DNA of 64,000 bases from Mycolicibacterium flavescens. GTDB taxonomy: Bacteria > Actinomycetota > Actinomycetes > Mycobacteriales > Mycobacteriaceae. This document shows, one piece after another, positions 1 through 7,421 of the stretch. Under the pieces are notes generated by a model. That model ran no database searches. It was not told the DNA's origin and saw only the letters and a list, made by a program, of their open reading frames with translations. Position 1 is the first letter of the stretch. Every line of letters starts with the position of its first letter. The DNA lies in contig LR134353.1 of assembly GCA_900637135.1 (NCBI GenBank), forward strand, positions 682,001 to 746,000, read 5' to 3'. The position numbers were made by a program, and so were the translations under genes.

Positions 1-333
1 ACCGCCGGGGTGACCCGATTCAAGAGCGAGGCGGCCTTCGCGCGTCACGCCGGGGTGGCCCCGGTGCCGGTATGGTCGGGCAACACCCGCGGACGAGTCC
101 GTATGACCCGCTCGGGCAACCGCCAACTCAACACCGCCCTACACCGCATCGCCGTCACCCAAATCCGCCTCCAGGGCCTCGGACAGACCTATTACCGCCA
201 CCGCATCACCAACGGCGACTCCACACCCGAAGCCCTGCGCTGCCTCAAACGCCGCCTGGCCCGCGTCGTCTACGGCCACCTGCACACCGACCACAACAAT
301 CGTCAAAAGCCTTGCCAAGCGGCAGCGGCTTGA
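1..333 (+). pseudogene. IS110-family transposase, C-terminal part (5' end outside window)
   Basis: An open frame enters from the left edge and ends at TGA 331-333; a GTG at 10 is only an internal codon. The about 110 visible residues are the C-terminal Transposase_20-type region of IS110/IS116/IS902 transposases. It has an AFARHAGVAPVP stretch, an arginine-rich patch, then NRQLNTALHRIAV, and it ends in a basic tail. The known role is DNA cleavage and strand transfer of an insertion sequence. The upstream half, with the DEDD catalytic domain, is not visible, so I cannot say whether the element is intact; the pseudogene type only reflects the partial view. IS110 elements lack obvious terminal inverted repeats, so the right boundary is not defined, but it must lie close to 333-347. 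Confidence 0.8.
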
Positions 334-347
334 CATAGGAGAAACCC

Positions 348-1829
348 GTGCCGGAAAGCTTCACCGACGAGTTCGCGGCCGGGCTGGCCCGTTACGGCAG
401 TAATCCCTGTATCGAGTTCGAGGGGCGCTGGTACAGCGGCGACGAGGTGACGGCGTACGGTCGTGCCATCGCGCAGGCGCTGCGGGATGCGAGCGTTCCC
501 GACGAGGCCCCGGTCGGTTTGGTGGTCAGGAACCGGTTGCCGCACGCCGCGGCGATCATCGGCTTCCTCGCCGCGGGCCGCACGGTGTCGATGATCTACT
601 CGTTCCAGTCGCCCGAGGCCATCGGCTGCGACATCGAGACGCTCCGACTCTCGGCCGTCGTCGCCGACGGTGAGGACTGGACCGCGCCGGTCATCGACGC
701 GGCTCAGCGGGCAGGCAGCGCGGGCGTGGAGATATCGGCGCGCCAACCGATCGTCGCTGCGGTGCCCGGGCTGGATCGCCGAGACCCGCGACGCGCCCAT
801 GCTGAGCCTGAACCCGGTGTCGCACTGCAGATTCTGACGAGCGGCACGACGGGACCGCCGAAGCGCCAGTCGATCAAGACCCCGGTGCTCGAGCGTACGG
901 TGTTCAGCGTCACCAGCGGCGAGACCGCACCGGCCGACGCCCCGCCCGAACTCGCCTATTGGCAGTTCGGCGGAATCGGTGTATGTCAATTGATCGCCGG
1001 TGTGTACAACGGCAGGCGGATCGTGATGCTCGAGCGATTCAGCGTCGAAGACTACGTGAATCTCGTGAAACGGCACCGCATCACCCGTTCGGGTGTGCAG
1101 CCCGCCGTCATCCGGATGTTGCTGGACGCCGACGTGGCGAAGGAAGATCTCGCGTCGCTGGACTTCCTGATCAGCGCGTCCGGCCCGCTGGACCCCGAGA
1201 CCCGCGACGAGTTCGAGGCGAAATACGGTATCCCGATCGTGCTGGCCTACGGCGCAACGGAATTCGCGGGATCGCTGTGCGCATGGTCTCCGGAGATGCA
1301 ACGCGACTTCGGTTCGGCCAAGCGCAACAGCGTCGGCAGGGCCCTGCCCGACGTCGAGTTGCGCATCGTCGACCCGGACACCGGAGGCGAGCTTGCGGCC
1401 GGCGAGCAAGGCCTCCTGGAGGCCAAGGTCGCGCCGATCGGACCGGACTGGATCCGCACCACCGACATCGCCTCGATGGACGACGACGGGTTCGTCACCC
1501 TGCATGGAAGGGCCGACGGGGCGATCAACCGCGGTGGGTTCAAGGTCCTGCCGGAAACCGTTCGGCGCGTGCTGATCTCACATCCCGCCGTCCGCGACGC
1601 GTGCGTGGTCGGCGTGCGTGACGCGCGCCTGGGCGAGGTGCCCGTCGCAGCCGTCGAGGTGTCTCCGGGACTGCCGGTGCCCTCCGACGACGAACTTGCC
1701 GACCTGGTGCGGCGCTCGCTGCCCGTGTACAACGTGCCGGTGGCGTTCACGGTCGTCGACGAACTGCCGCGCAACCCGGCGCTGAAGGTGAGCCTGCCCG
1801 CCGTCGCCGCGCTGTTCGAGCCGCGCTAG
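348..1829 (+). CDS. Class I adenylate-forming enzyme, acyl-CoA synthetase (FadD-like)
   Basis: A 493-aa AMP-dependent synthetase/ligase expected to activate a carboxylic acid as acyl-AMP and transfer it to CoA or another thiol. The P-loop TSGTTGPPK is at residues 164-172, the A5-type YGATE at 301-305, the TTDIA/GRADGAINRGG hinge near 370-400, and the terminal catalytic lysine (NPALKVSLP) near 480. Length is slightly below the usual 500-550 aa of FadD proteins. The GTG start is forced: an in-frame TAG lies at 336-338 and a good ribosome site AGGAGA (337-342) precedes it. That site begins only 4 nt after the transposase stop, so the gene may be read from within or near the insertion sequence. 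Substrate unknown. Converges with the next gene with a 4-nt overlap. Confidence 0.85.
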   Translation: MPESFTDEFAAGLARYGSNPCIEFEGRWYSGDEVTAYGRAIAQALRDASVPDEAPVGLVVRNRLPHAAAIIGFLAAGRTVSMIYSFQSPEAIGCDIETLRLSAVVADGEDWTAPVIDAAQRAGSAGVEISARQPIVAAVPGLDRRDPRRAHAEPEPGVALQILTSGTTGPPKRQSIKTPVLERTVFSVTSGETAPADAPPELAYWQFGGIGVCQLIAGVYNGRRIVMLERFSVEDYVNLVKRHRITRSGVQPAVIRMLLDADVAKEDLASLDFLISASGPLDPETRDEFEAKYGIPIVLAYGATEFAGSLCAWSPEMQRDFGSAKRNSVGRALPDVELRIVDPDTGGELAAGEQGLLEAKVAPIGPDWIRTTDIASMDDDGFVTLHGRADGAINRGGFKVLPETVRRVLISHPAVRDACVVGVRDARLGEVPVAAVEVSPGLPVPSDDELADLVRRSLPVYNVPVAFTVVDELPRNPALKVSLPAVAALFEPR

Positions 1830-2251
1830 AACGCCCCGAGGTCAGCCGACAACCAGTGCTGCGGCTTCATGAAGACCACCACGCTGGCGCCGTGCTCGCG
1901 GCGCGCGTATTCGAGGTACGCATCGACCTTTTCGGGCGGCAGATAGCGTTTGGTGACCTCGACGAGTCGCTCGTCGGTGCCGGGCTCGATGCGGCTGACC
2001 GGGCCGTCGACCGCCACGTACCGAACCGTCGGCTCGAGGCGCTGGACCATCAGCGTGAACTCGCCCTGGCTCTCGATCAGTCGATGCTTGCGAGAGCCGT
2101 CGCCGGTGAGCACCCACGGCTCACCGCCGGGCGAGTACTGATACCAGACAGGAACGGTCAGCGGGCCACGCTTGTCACCCGCGCCGACCGACAAGGCGGC
2201 GACGTGCGGTTCGGCCAGGAATTGCTCGCGTTCGTCTTTCGACAAAGCCAT
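1826..2251 (-). CDS. PPOX-class (pyridoxamine 5'-phosphate oxidase-like) flavin/F420 protein
   Basis: A 141-aa split-barrel protein of the pyridoxamine-phosphate-oxidase-like superfamily. It shows the typical N-terminal pattern (FLAEPHVAALSV, then PLTVPVWYQYSPGGEPWVLT), a central basic segment and a C-terminal tryptophan region. Mycobacteria have many such proteins that bind F420, FMN or heme; which cofactor is used here cannot be read from the sequence. The ATG at 2251 is the natural start, and the 3' end overlaps the end of the acyl-CoA synthetase by 4 nt. Physiological substrate unknown. Confidence 0.8.
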   Translation of the reverse strand: MALSKDEREQFLAEPHVAALSVGAGDKRGPLTVPVWYQYSPGGEPWVLTGDGSRKHRLIESQGEFTLMVQRLEPTVRYVAVDGPVSRIEPGTDERLVEVTKRYLPPEKVDAYLEYARREHGASVVVFMKPQHWLSADLGAF

Positions 2252-2297
2252 GACGTCAGGCTAACGCCGGCCGCCGACAGAATTCGGGGATCGAGCC

Positions 2298-2507
2298 TCA
2301 GGCGCCGATCCGGGAGAAGAACGCCATCGTGACGATGCCGATGGCGATCGCGACGGGAGTCTGGCCCATCGCCGCCGTGCTGACGATTCCCGCTATCGCG
2401 GCGATCGCGATGACCGCCAGCAGCAGGACAGTGAACCACCGAACGTGCACCGCGCCGCCGGGACGCACGGGATGCGCCCTGAACCCGTCTATCGGGTCAC
2501 GACCCAC
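2298..2507 (-). CDS. Small two-helix membrane protein
   Basis: A 69-aa protein with a short polar N-terminus (GRDPIDGFRAHPVRPGG) followed by two hydrophobic segments: WFTVLLLAVIAIAAIAGIV, then the segment from PVAIAIGIV to the C-terminus. I chose GTG 2507 because AGGAGG lies five nucleotides upstream on the minus strand (2512-2519). A longer ATG start at 2567 would place the promoter-like palindrome inside the gene. Function not recognised; it resembles the small uncharacterised inner-membrane proteins common in mycobacteria. Confidence 0.6.
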   Translation of the reverse strand: MGRDPIDGFRAHPVRPGGAVHVRWFTVLLLAVIAIAAIAGIVSTAAMGQTPVAIAIGIVTMAFFSRIGA

Positions 2508-2821
2508 GACCGCCTCCTCTTTCCTGTGCCTCAGATCACACGAACTGCTTGGTGTGAGCCACACCATACAACAGAAAACGCCGGTCAGCGAAGCGTGTCG
2601 AGCTTCTCGAGTGCCTCTGCGGTCGGCGGCGCACCTGGACTTCTCCGGCGCGAGAGGCTAACGCCCAGTACGGGACTCATGGTGAGTGGAGCTAACTGAT
2701 ACCTTCCGCGCCGCGGCGGCAATGCGGTAACGGCGTCGCGTCCTGAGGTCCGCACGCCGTGAATGGACGCGCTCTGCGACCTGCTGACCCCGGAGGCCCG
2801 GTAGGCCTAGAGTCGGGTGCC
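2508..2821. other. Intergenic region with divergent promoters
   Basis: About 314 nt separate the minus-strand small membrane gene from the plus-strand LLM oxidoreductase. The left part holds the palindrome at 2550-2566 and the ribosome site of the minus-strand gene. In the remainder (2570-2821) I see no convincing gene; open frames here lack ribosome sites and coding-like composition. Confidence 0.5.
2550..2566. promoter_or_regulatory. 17-bp perfect palindrome, probable operator
   Basis: TGGTGTG-AGC-CACACCA is a perfect inverted repeat with 7-nt arms and a 3-nt centre. On the minus strand it overlaps TATGGT (2568-2563), which fits the mycobacterial -10 pattern TANNNT. It lies 43-59 nt upstream of the GTG start of the small membrane gene. 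The placement is what one expects for a repressor site, but the regulator is unknown. Confidence 0.45.
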
Positions 2822-3814
2822 ATGCGCTTCGGACTGTTCATCCCGCAGGGCTGGCGACTCGACCTGATCGACATTCCTCCCGCAGAGCAGTGGGCGGTGA
2901 TGCGCGACCTCGCCGCGTATGCCGACGACAGCGACGCGTGGGACTCGCTGTGGGTCTACGACCACTTCCACACCGTGCCGGTGCCCACCACGGAGGCCAC
3001 CCACGAGGCGTGGACCTTGATGGCCGCCTACGCCGCGACGACGTCGCGCATCAAGCTCGGCCAGATGTGCACGGCGATGAGCTACCGCAACCCGGTCTAT
3101 CTGGCCAAGGTCGCCGCCACCGCCGACATCATCTCCGGGGGTCGCATCCAAATGGGCATCGGTGGCGGCTGGTACGAACACGAATGGCGTGCCTACGGTT
3201 ACGGATTCCCGTCGGCTGGGGTGCGGCTGGGGCGCCTCGACGAGGGTGTGCAGATCATGCGTGACGCATGGCGCGACGGGAAGGTGAGTTTCGACGGCAA
3301 GCACTACCAGGTCGCCGGGGCGATTGTGCAGCCGAAACCCCTGCAGGAGAACGGGATTCCTCTATGGATCGCCGGCGGTGGGGAGAAGGTGACGCTGCGT
3401 ATCGCGGCGAAATACGCCCAGTACACCAACTTCACTTCTGAGCCAGGGGGTTTCACTCACAAGTCACAGGTGCTGGCTGACCACTGCGGTGAGGTCGGCA
3501 CCGACTACAACGCGATCGTGCGTTCGGCCAACTTCAACGCGGTGATCGGCGATTCGGAGTCCGACGTCAAGGAACGCGTGGCGAGGCTGCGCGCACGACA
3601 GGTCGCCAAGGCCGACGAGGCGGCGGTCGACGCGATGCTGAACTCCGTGTCCGCTCCCGAAGCAGCAAGTGGCACACCCGAACAAGTCATCGAGAAGTTG
3701 GACAAGATGCGGCAGCTGGGCTGCGAGTACGCCATCCTCTACTTCCCGGAAGCCGCGTACGACCGCTCGGGTATCGAGATGTTCGAACATCAGGTGATTC
3801 CCGCCCTCAGCTAG
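2822..3814 (+). CDS. LLM-class F420-dependent oxidoreductase
   Basis: A 330-aa luciferase-like monooxygenase (TIM-barrel) protein. The N-terminus MRFGLFIPQGW, the segment DAWDSLWVYDHFH, the ARSE-type region with GQMCTAMSYRNPVYLAKVAAT and DIISGGRIQMGIGGGW, and the C-terminal family motif EQVIEKLDKM..GCEYAILYFPE are diagnostic. In mycobacteria the group usually uses coenzyme F420 to oxidise or reduce small molecules; the substrate is not deducible. I placed the start at ATG 2822 because the conserved barrel strand begins immediately there, although an in-frame extension to 2759 exists. Stands alone between two intergenic regions. Confidence 0.85.
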   Translation: MRFGLFIPQGWRLDLIDIPPAEQWAVMRDLAAYADDSDAWDSLWVYDHFHTVPVPTTEATHEAWTLMAAYAATTSRIKLGQMCTAMSYRNPVYLAKVAATADIISGGRIQMGIGGGWYEHEWRAYGYGFPSAGVRLGRLDEGVQIMRDAWRDGKVSFDGKHYQVAGAIVQPKPLQENGIPLWIAGGGEKVTLRIAAKYAQYTNFTSEPGGFTHKSQVLADHCGEVGTDYNAIVRSANFNAVIGDSESDVKERVARLRARQVAKADEAAVDAMLNSVSAPEAASGTPEQVIEKLDKMRQLGCEYAILYFPEAAYDRSGIEMFEHQVIPALS

Positions 3815-3904
3815 GCGCGACGATGTTTTCACAGCCGTAACCCGTCGGGACTTATTTCGGGTGCACTCGGTGTTGTGGTGGTCATCAGCGAGAGGAGCGC
3901 CGCC

Positions 3905-4582
3905 ATGACAGAGAACATCACAGCCCTGGTGTCGGGGGCCAACCGCGGATTGGGACGCAGGCTCGCCGCCGAACTCGTCGCGCGCGGCGCGAAGGTGTAC
4001 GCCGGGGCCAGAAAACCCGAGACCGTGGACCTGCCCGGCGTGTTCCCGGTACAGCTCGACATCACCGATCCGGAGTCGGTGCGCCGCGCCGCCGAGATCG
4101 CCGACGACGTCACGGTGTTGGTGAACAACGCTGGGGTGTCGACCCAGGCCGGCCTGCTGAGCGGGCCGATCGAGGACATCCGGCTGGAGATGGACACGCA
4201 CTACCTCGGCACGCTGAACGTCACCCGCGCGTTCGTGCCTGTCATCGAGAACAACGGCGGCGGTTCGATCCTGAACGTCCTGTCGGTCCTCTCCTGGTAT
4301 CACCCGCCGACGTCGGGCGCCTACTCGGCGGCCAAGGCCGCGGCGTGGGCGATGACCGATGCGCTGCGAACGGAGTTGGCGCCGCGCGGAATTCACGTCT
4401 CGGCGCTGCACGTGGGCTATATGGACACCGACATGGTCAGCTACATCCCTGCGGAGCAGAAGATGGATCCCTCCGTCGTCGCCAGTCAGGCGATCACGGG
4501 CCTGCTCAACGGTGATCCGGAGATTCTCGCCGACGAGCTGTCCCGCACGGTGAAGGCTGCGCTCTCCACGACGAACACCTGA
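3905..4582 (+). CDS. Short-chain dehydrogenase/reductase
   Basis: A 225-aa classical SDR. The nucleotide-binding motif SGANRGLG is at residues 10-17 (Ser replaces the usual Thr), NNAG at 74-77, and the catalytic Tyr140 and Lys144 occur in YSAAK with an upstream serine near 127. It should catalyse NAD(P)(H)-dependent oxidation or reduction of an alcohol/ketone, substrate unknown. ATG 3905 is preceded by GAGAGGAG at about 7 nt; an in-frame extension to 3875 has no such site. The stop is immediately followed by the stop of the convergent proline-rich gene. Confidence 0.88.
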   Translation: MTENITALVSGANRGLGRRLAAELVARGAKVYAGARKPETVDLPGVFPVQLDITDPESVRRAAEIADDVTVLVNNAGVSTQAGLLSGPIEDIRLEMDTHYLGTLNVTRAFVPVIENNGGGSILNVLSVLSWYHPPTSGAYSAAKAAAWAMTDALRTELAPRGIHVSALHVGYMDTDMVSYIPAEQKMDPSVVASQAITGLLNGDPEILADELSRTVKAALSTTNT

Positions 4583-5179
4583 TCACGGCGTCGGTGGAAT
4601 CGGCCCCTCGGGTGGAATCGCCGGGCCCGGCGGGGGAGTGTCGTAATACCCGGGTGGCGGTGGGCCGTCCAACGGGTAGTACCCGGGCGGCAGCGGTGGA
4701 CCGCCTTCGGCGGGCGGTGCCACCGGCGGGCCGTTGGACTCGGGGGCGTTCAACGAGGTGTATCCCGGCGGTAGCTGCGGCGCGGGACCCGCGCCGGGCG
4801 GTGGCGGCGCCCCGACCGGTGCCTGGCCGGGCGGCAGTGCGGCGAACCCGTACGGGTCCTGGGCCTGACGCCACGCATCGCGAAGGAAGCCGAGCGGACC
4901 TGGGCTCGAACCCTGCCCGTACTGAGGGTTCGCAATCTCGGGCACCGGTGGTGCGCCGACGGGCGGAGGTGCGGGCGGCGGGTCGCCCGGGGCCACAGGA
5001 GCGGCGTAGGGCTGGCCCGGCGCAGGCGGCGTGCCGGGAGTTCCGGGGGCGGGGAGGGGCGGGACCTCGGGGTCTGCCGTCGCGAACCCGGCCGACGTCA
5101 GCGCACCCAGACCGATGGCGACGCCGACGAGTCCGACTTTGACCGCCTGAGCGGACGTGGCGCGACGGCGACTGGTCAT
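4583..5179 (-). CDS. Proline/glycine-rich secreted protein
   Basis: A 198-aa protein with a Sec-type signal peptide (basic MTSRRR start, hydrophobic core GLVGVAIGLGALTSAGFA, probable cleavage after ATA near residue 35). The rest is low-complexity, dominated by Pro, Gly, Ala and Tyr, with repeated PPG-Y elements such as LPPGYYPLDG and PPGYYDTPPPG. One less repetitive segment (PLGFLRDAWRQAQDPYGF, near the middle) may be the functional core. It resembles exported proline-rich cell-wall proteins of mycobacteria; function unknown. Start ATG 5179 was preferred over an upstream in-frame codon at 5218 because it gives a canonical signal peptide. No strong ribosome site is visible. Confidence 0.7.
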   Translation of the reverse strand: MTSRRRATSAQAVKVGLVGVAIGLGALTSAGFATADPEVPPLPAPGTPGTPPAPGQPYAAPVAPGDPPPAPPPVGAPPVPEIANPQYGQGSSPGPLGFLRDAWRQAQDPYGFAALPPGQAPVGAPPPPGAGPAPQLPPGYTSLNAPESNGPPVAPPAEGGPPLPPGYYPLDGPPPPGYYDTPPPGPAIPPEGPIPPTP

Positions 5180-5320
5180 GGGTAAGCAGGCTAGCGCCTC
5201 ACCGCCTCGGACGCTCATTTACGACGGTCTCGATGCGGCCGCTTGCGGTGGATGGACCGTCACTAAGATTGGGATCTCTGCTGAATTTCCAATCGACCAG
5301 CCCTCGACAGGAAGCCCGCG

Positions 5321-5665
5321 ATGAACAAGACCTCGCTGACCGCGCTCGCACGTGAGCAACTCGAGACGGCCCGCGCCGCCAGTAGCGGACGCAGCGCGCA
5401 CACGGTCTACGGCGGCCACGAGCATTCGCTGCGTCAGACGCTGATCGCCTTGACCGGCGGCTCGGAACTGACCGAGCACGAGACGAACGGGGAGGCCACC
5501 CTGCAGGTCCTGCACGGCCGCGTACGGCTGACCCATGCGTCCGCCAACTGGGAGGGGTCCGAAGGCGACCACATCGTGGTACCCAAGGACCGGCACGGAC
5601 TGCAGGCGCTCGAGGACTCCGCGATCTTACTGACGGTGTCGAATCCGGTCGGCCCGCACGTATAG
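5321..5665 (+). CDS. Cupin-domain protein
   Basis: A 114-aa single-domain cupin: a predicted small beta-barrel with the two cupin motifs around LTEHETNGEATLQVLHGRV and GDHIVVPKDRHGLQALEDS. The His/Glu set (HE..E in motif 1, H in motif 2) could bind a metal. Such proteins act as small-molecule enzymes or sensors; no specific role can be assigned. Start ATG 5321 has an AGGAAG-like ribosome site about 12 nt upstream. It converges with ercc3 with a 15-nt gap. Confidence 0.75.
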   Translation: MNKTSLTALAREQLETARAASSGRSAHTVYGGHEHSLRQTLIALTGGSELTEHETNGEATLQVLHGRVRLTHASANWEGSEGDHIVVPKDRHGLQALEDSAILLTVSNPVGPHV

Positions 5666-5680
5666 CGGGCGCTTGCACGT

Positions 5681-7330
5681 CTAGATCGCGGGTCCCAACA
5701 GGTCGTCGGCGTCCTTGATGACGTAGCCGTAGCCCTGCTCGGCGAGGAACCTTTGACGGTGCGCGGCGTATTCGGCGTCGAGGCTGTCGCGGGAGACGAC
5801 GGAGTAGAAGATCGCGCCCCCACCGTCGGCCTTGGGTCGCAGCAGCCGCCCCAGGCGTTGAGCCTCTTCCTGACGGGATCCGAAGGTGCCCGAGACCTGC
5901 ACGGCGACACTGGCTTCCGGCAGATCGATAGAGAAGTTGGCGACCTTCGACACGACCAGCGTTGAGATCTCACCGCGCCGGAACTGATCGAAAAGCGCCT
6001 CGCGCTCCGCGGTTTTCGTCGAACCCTGGATGATCGGCGCGTCGAGTTCTTGGCCGAGTTCCTCGAGCTGGTCGAGGTAGGCGCCGATCACCAACGTCTG
6101 TTCGCCCTTGTGTTTGTCGAGGATCGACTTGACCACCGCGATCTTGGTATGCGCCGTCGAGCACAGCTTGTACCGCTCGTCGGGTTCGGCGGTCGCGTAC
6201 AGCATGCGCTCGTTGTCGGTCATCGTCACCCGCACCTCGATGCATTCGGCGGGCGCGATCCACCCCTGGGCCTCGATGTCCTTCCACGGTGCGTCGTAGC
6301 GCTTCGGACCGATCAACGAGAACACGTCCCCCTCGCGGCCGTCCTCACGAATCAGTGTGGCGGTCAGGCCGAGTCGACGACGCGACTGCAGATCGGCCGT
6401 CATCCGGAACACCGGTGCGGGCAGCAGGTGCACCTCGTCGTAGATGATCAGCCCCCAGTCGCGGCTGTCGAACAACTCCAGGTGCCGGTATTCGCCTTTG
6501 GTGCGCCGAGTGATCACCTGATAGGTGGCGATGGTCACCGGCCGGATCTCCTTACGCTCCCCGGAGTATTCGCCGATTTCGTTCTCCGTGAGCGAGGTCC
6601 TGTTGATCAGCTCGCGTTTCCACTGCCGTCCGGCGACGGTGTTGGTCACCAGGATCAGCGTGGTCGCCGAGGCCTTCGCCATCGCGGCGGCGCCGACGAG
6701 CGTCTTGCCCGCGCCGCAGGGCAGCACGACGACCCCGGATCCGCCCTCCCAGAACGACTCGGTGGCCATCTGCTGGTAATCGCGAAGGTGCCAGCCGTTC
6801 TCCGCCAGGCTGATCGGGTGCTTCTCGCCGTCGACGTAACCCGCGAGATCCTCTGCGGGCCAGCCGATCTTGAGAAGCATCTGCTTGACTCGGCCGCGCT
6901 CGCTGTTGTGCACCAGGACGGTGTCGTCGTCGATGCGCGCGCCAAGCATCGGCGCGATCTTCTTGTTGCGCAGCACCTCCTCGAGCACGGCGCGGTCCAG
7001 GCTCACCAGCATCAGGCCGTGAGCCGGATGCTTGACCAGTTGCAGCCGCCCGTAGCGAGCCATGGTGTCGACGATGTCGACCAGAAGCGGCTGGGGCACC
7101 GCGTAGCGGGAGAACGACACCAGCGCGTCGACGACCTGTTCGGCGTCGTGGCCCGCGGCGCGCGCGTTCCACAGCGCCAGCGGGGTGATCCGGTAGGTGT
7201 GGATGTGCTCGGGGGCGCGCTCGAGTTCGGCGAACGGGGCGATCGCGGCACGCGCCGCGCCCGCTTGTTCATGGTCGACCTCGAGCAGCACCGTCTTGTC
7301 GGACTGCACGATCAGGGGGCCATCGGTCAT
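5681..7330 (-). CDS. ercc3: XPB/Rad25-type DNA repair helicase
   Basis: A 549-aa superfamily 2 helicase closely resembling M. tuberculosis Rv0861c (542 aa). It has an N-terminal XPB damage-recognition-like domain (about 1-170), Walker A GAGKT ending near residue 210, DEVH at 298-301, the LTATLIREDG motif III region, and motif VI QEEAQRLGRLLRPK near 500. It should be an ATP-dependent 3'-5' DNA helicase acting in DNA repair. The start is set at ATG 7330; ATG 7339 in the same frame is possible, and a still longer frame to 7402 is unlikely. The next gene upstream, on the same strand, is the helicase-associated protein, with a 91-nt gap. Confidence 0.93.
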   Translation of the reverse strand: MTDGPLIVQSDKTVLLEVDHEQAGAARAAIAPFAELERAPEHIHTYRITPLALWNARAAGHDAEQVVDALVSFSRYAVPQPLLVDIVDTMARYGRLQLVKHPAHGLMLVSLDRAVLEEVLRNKKIAPMLGARIDDDTVLVHNSERGRVKQMLLKIGWPAEDLAGYVDGEKHPISLAENGWHLRDYQQMATESFWEGGSGVVVLPCGAGKTLVGAAAMAKASATTLILVTNTVAGRQWKRELINRTSLTENEIGEYSGERKEIRPVTIATYQVITRRTKGEYRHLELFDSRDWGLIIYDEVHLLPAPVFRMTADLQSRRRLGLTATLIREDGREGDVFSLIGPKRYDAPWKDIEAQGWIAPAECIEVRVTMTDNERMLYATAEPDERYKLCSTAHTKIAVVKSILDKHKGEQTLVIGAYLDQLEELGQELDAPIIQGSTKTAEREALFDQFRRGEISTLVVSKVANFSIDLPEASVAVQVSGTFGSRQEEAQRLGRLLRPKADGGGAIFYSVVSRDSLDAEYAAHRQRFLAEQGYGYVIKDADDLLGPAI

Positions 7331-7421
7331 CCCATCCATTATCCAGACCGCCCCGACCTCCCCACCCGCGAGAGACCGCGTCTGCCCGCCGACATACCCC
7401 ATGAGCTGGGGGTGGCTCGGT

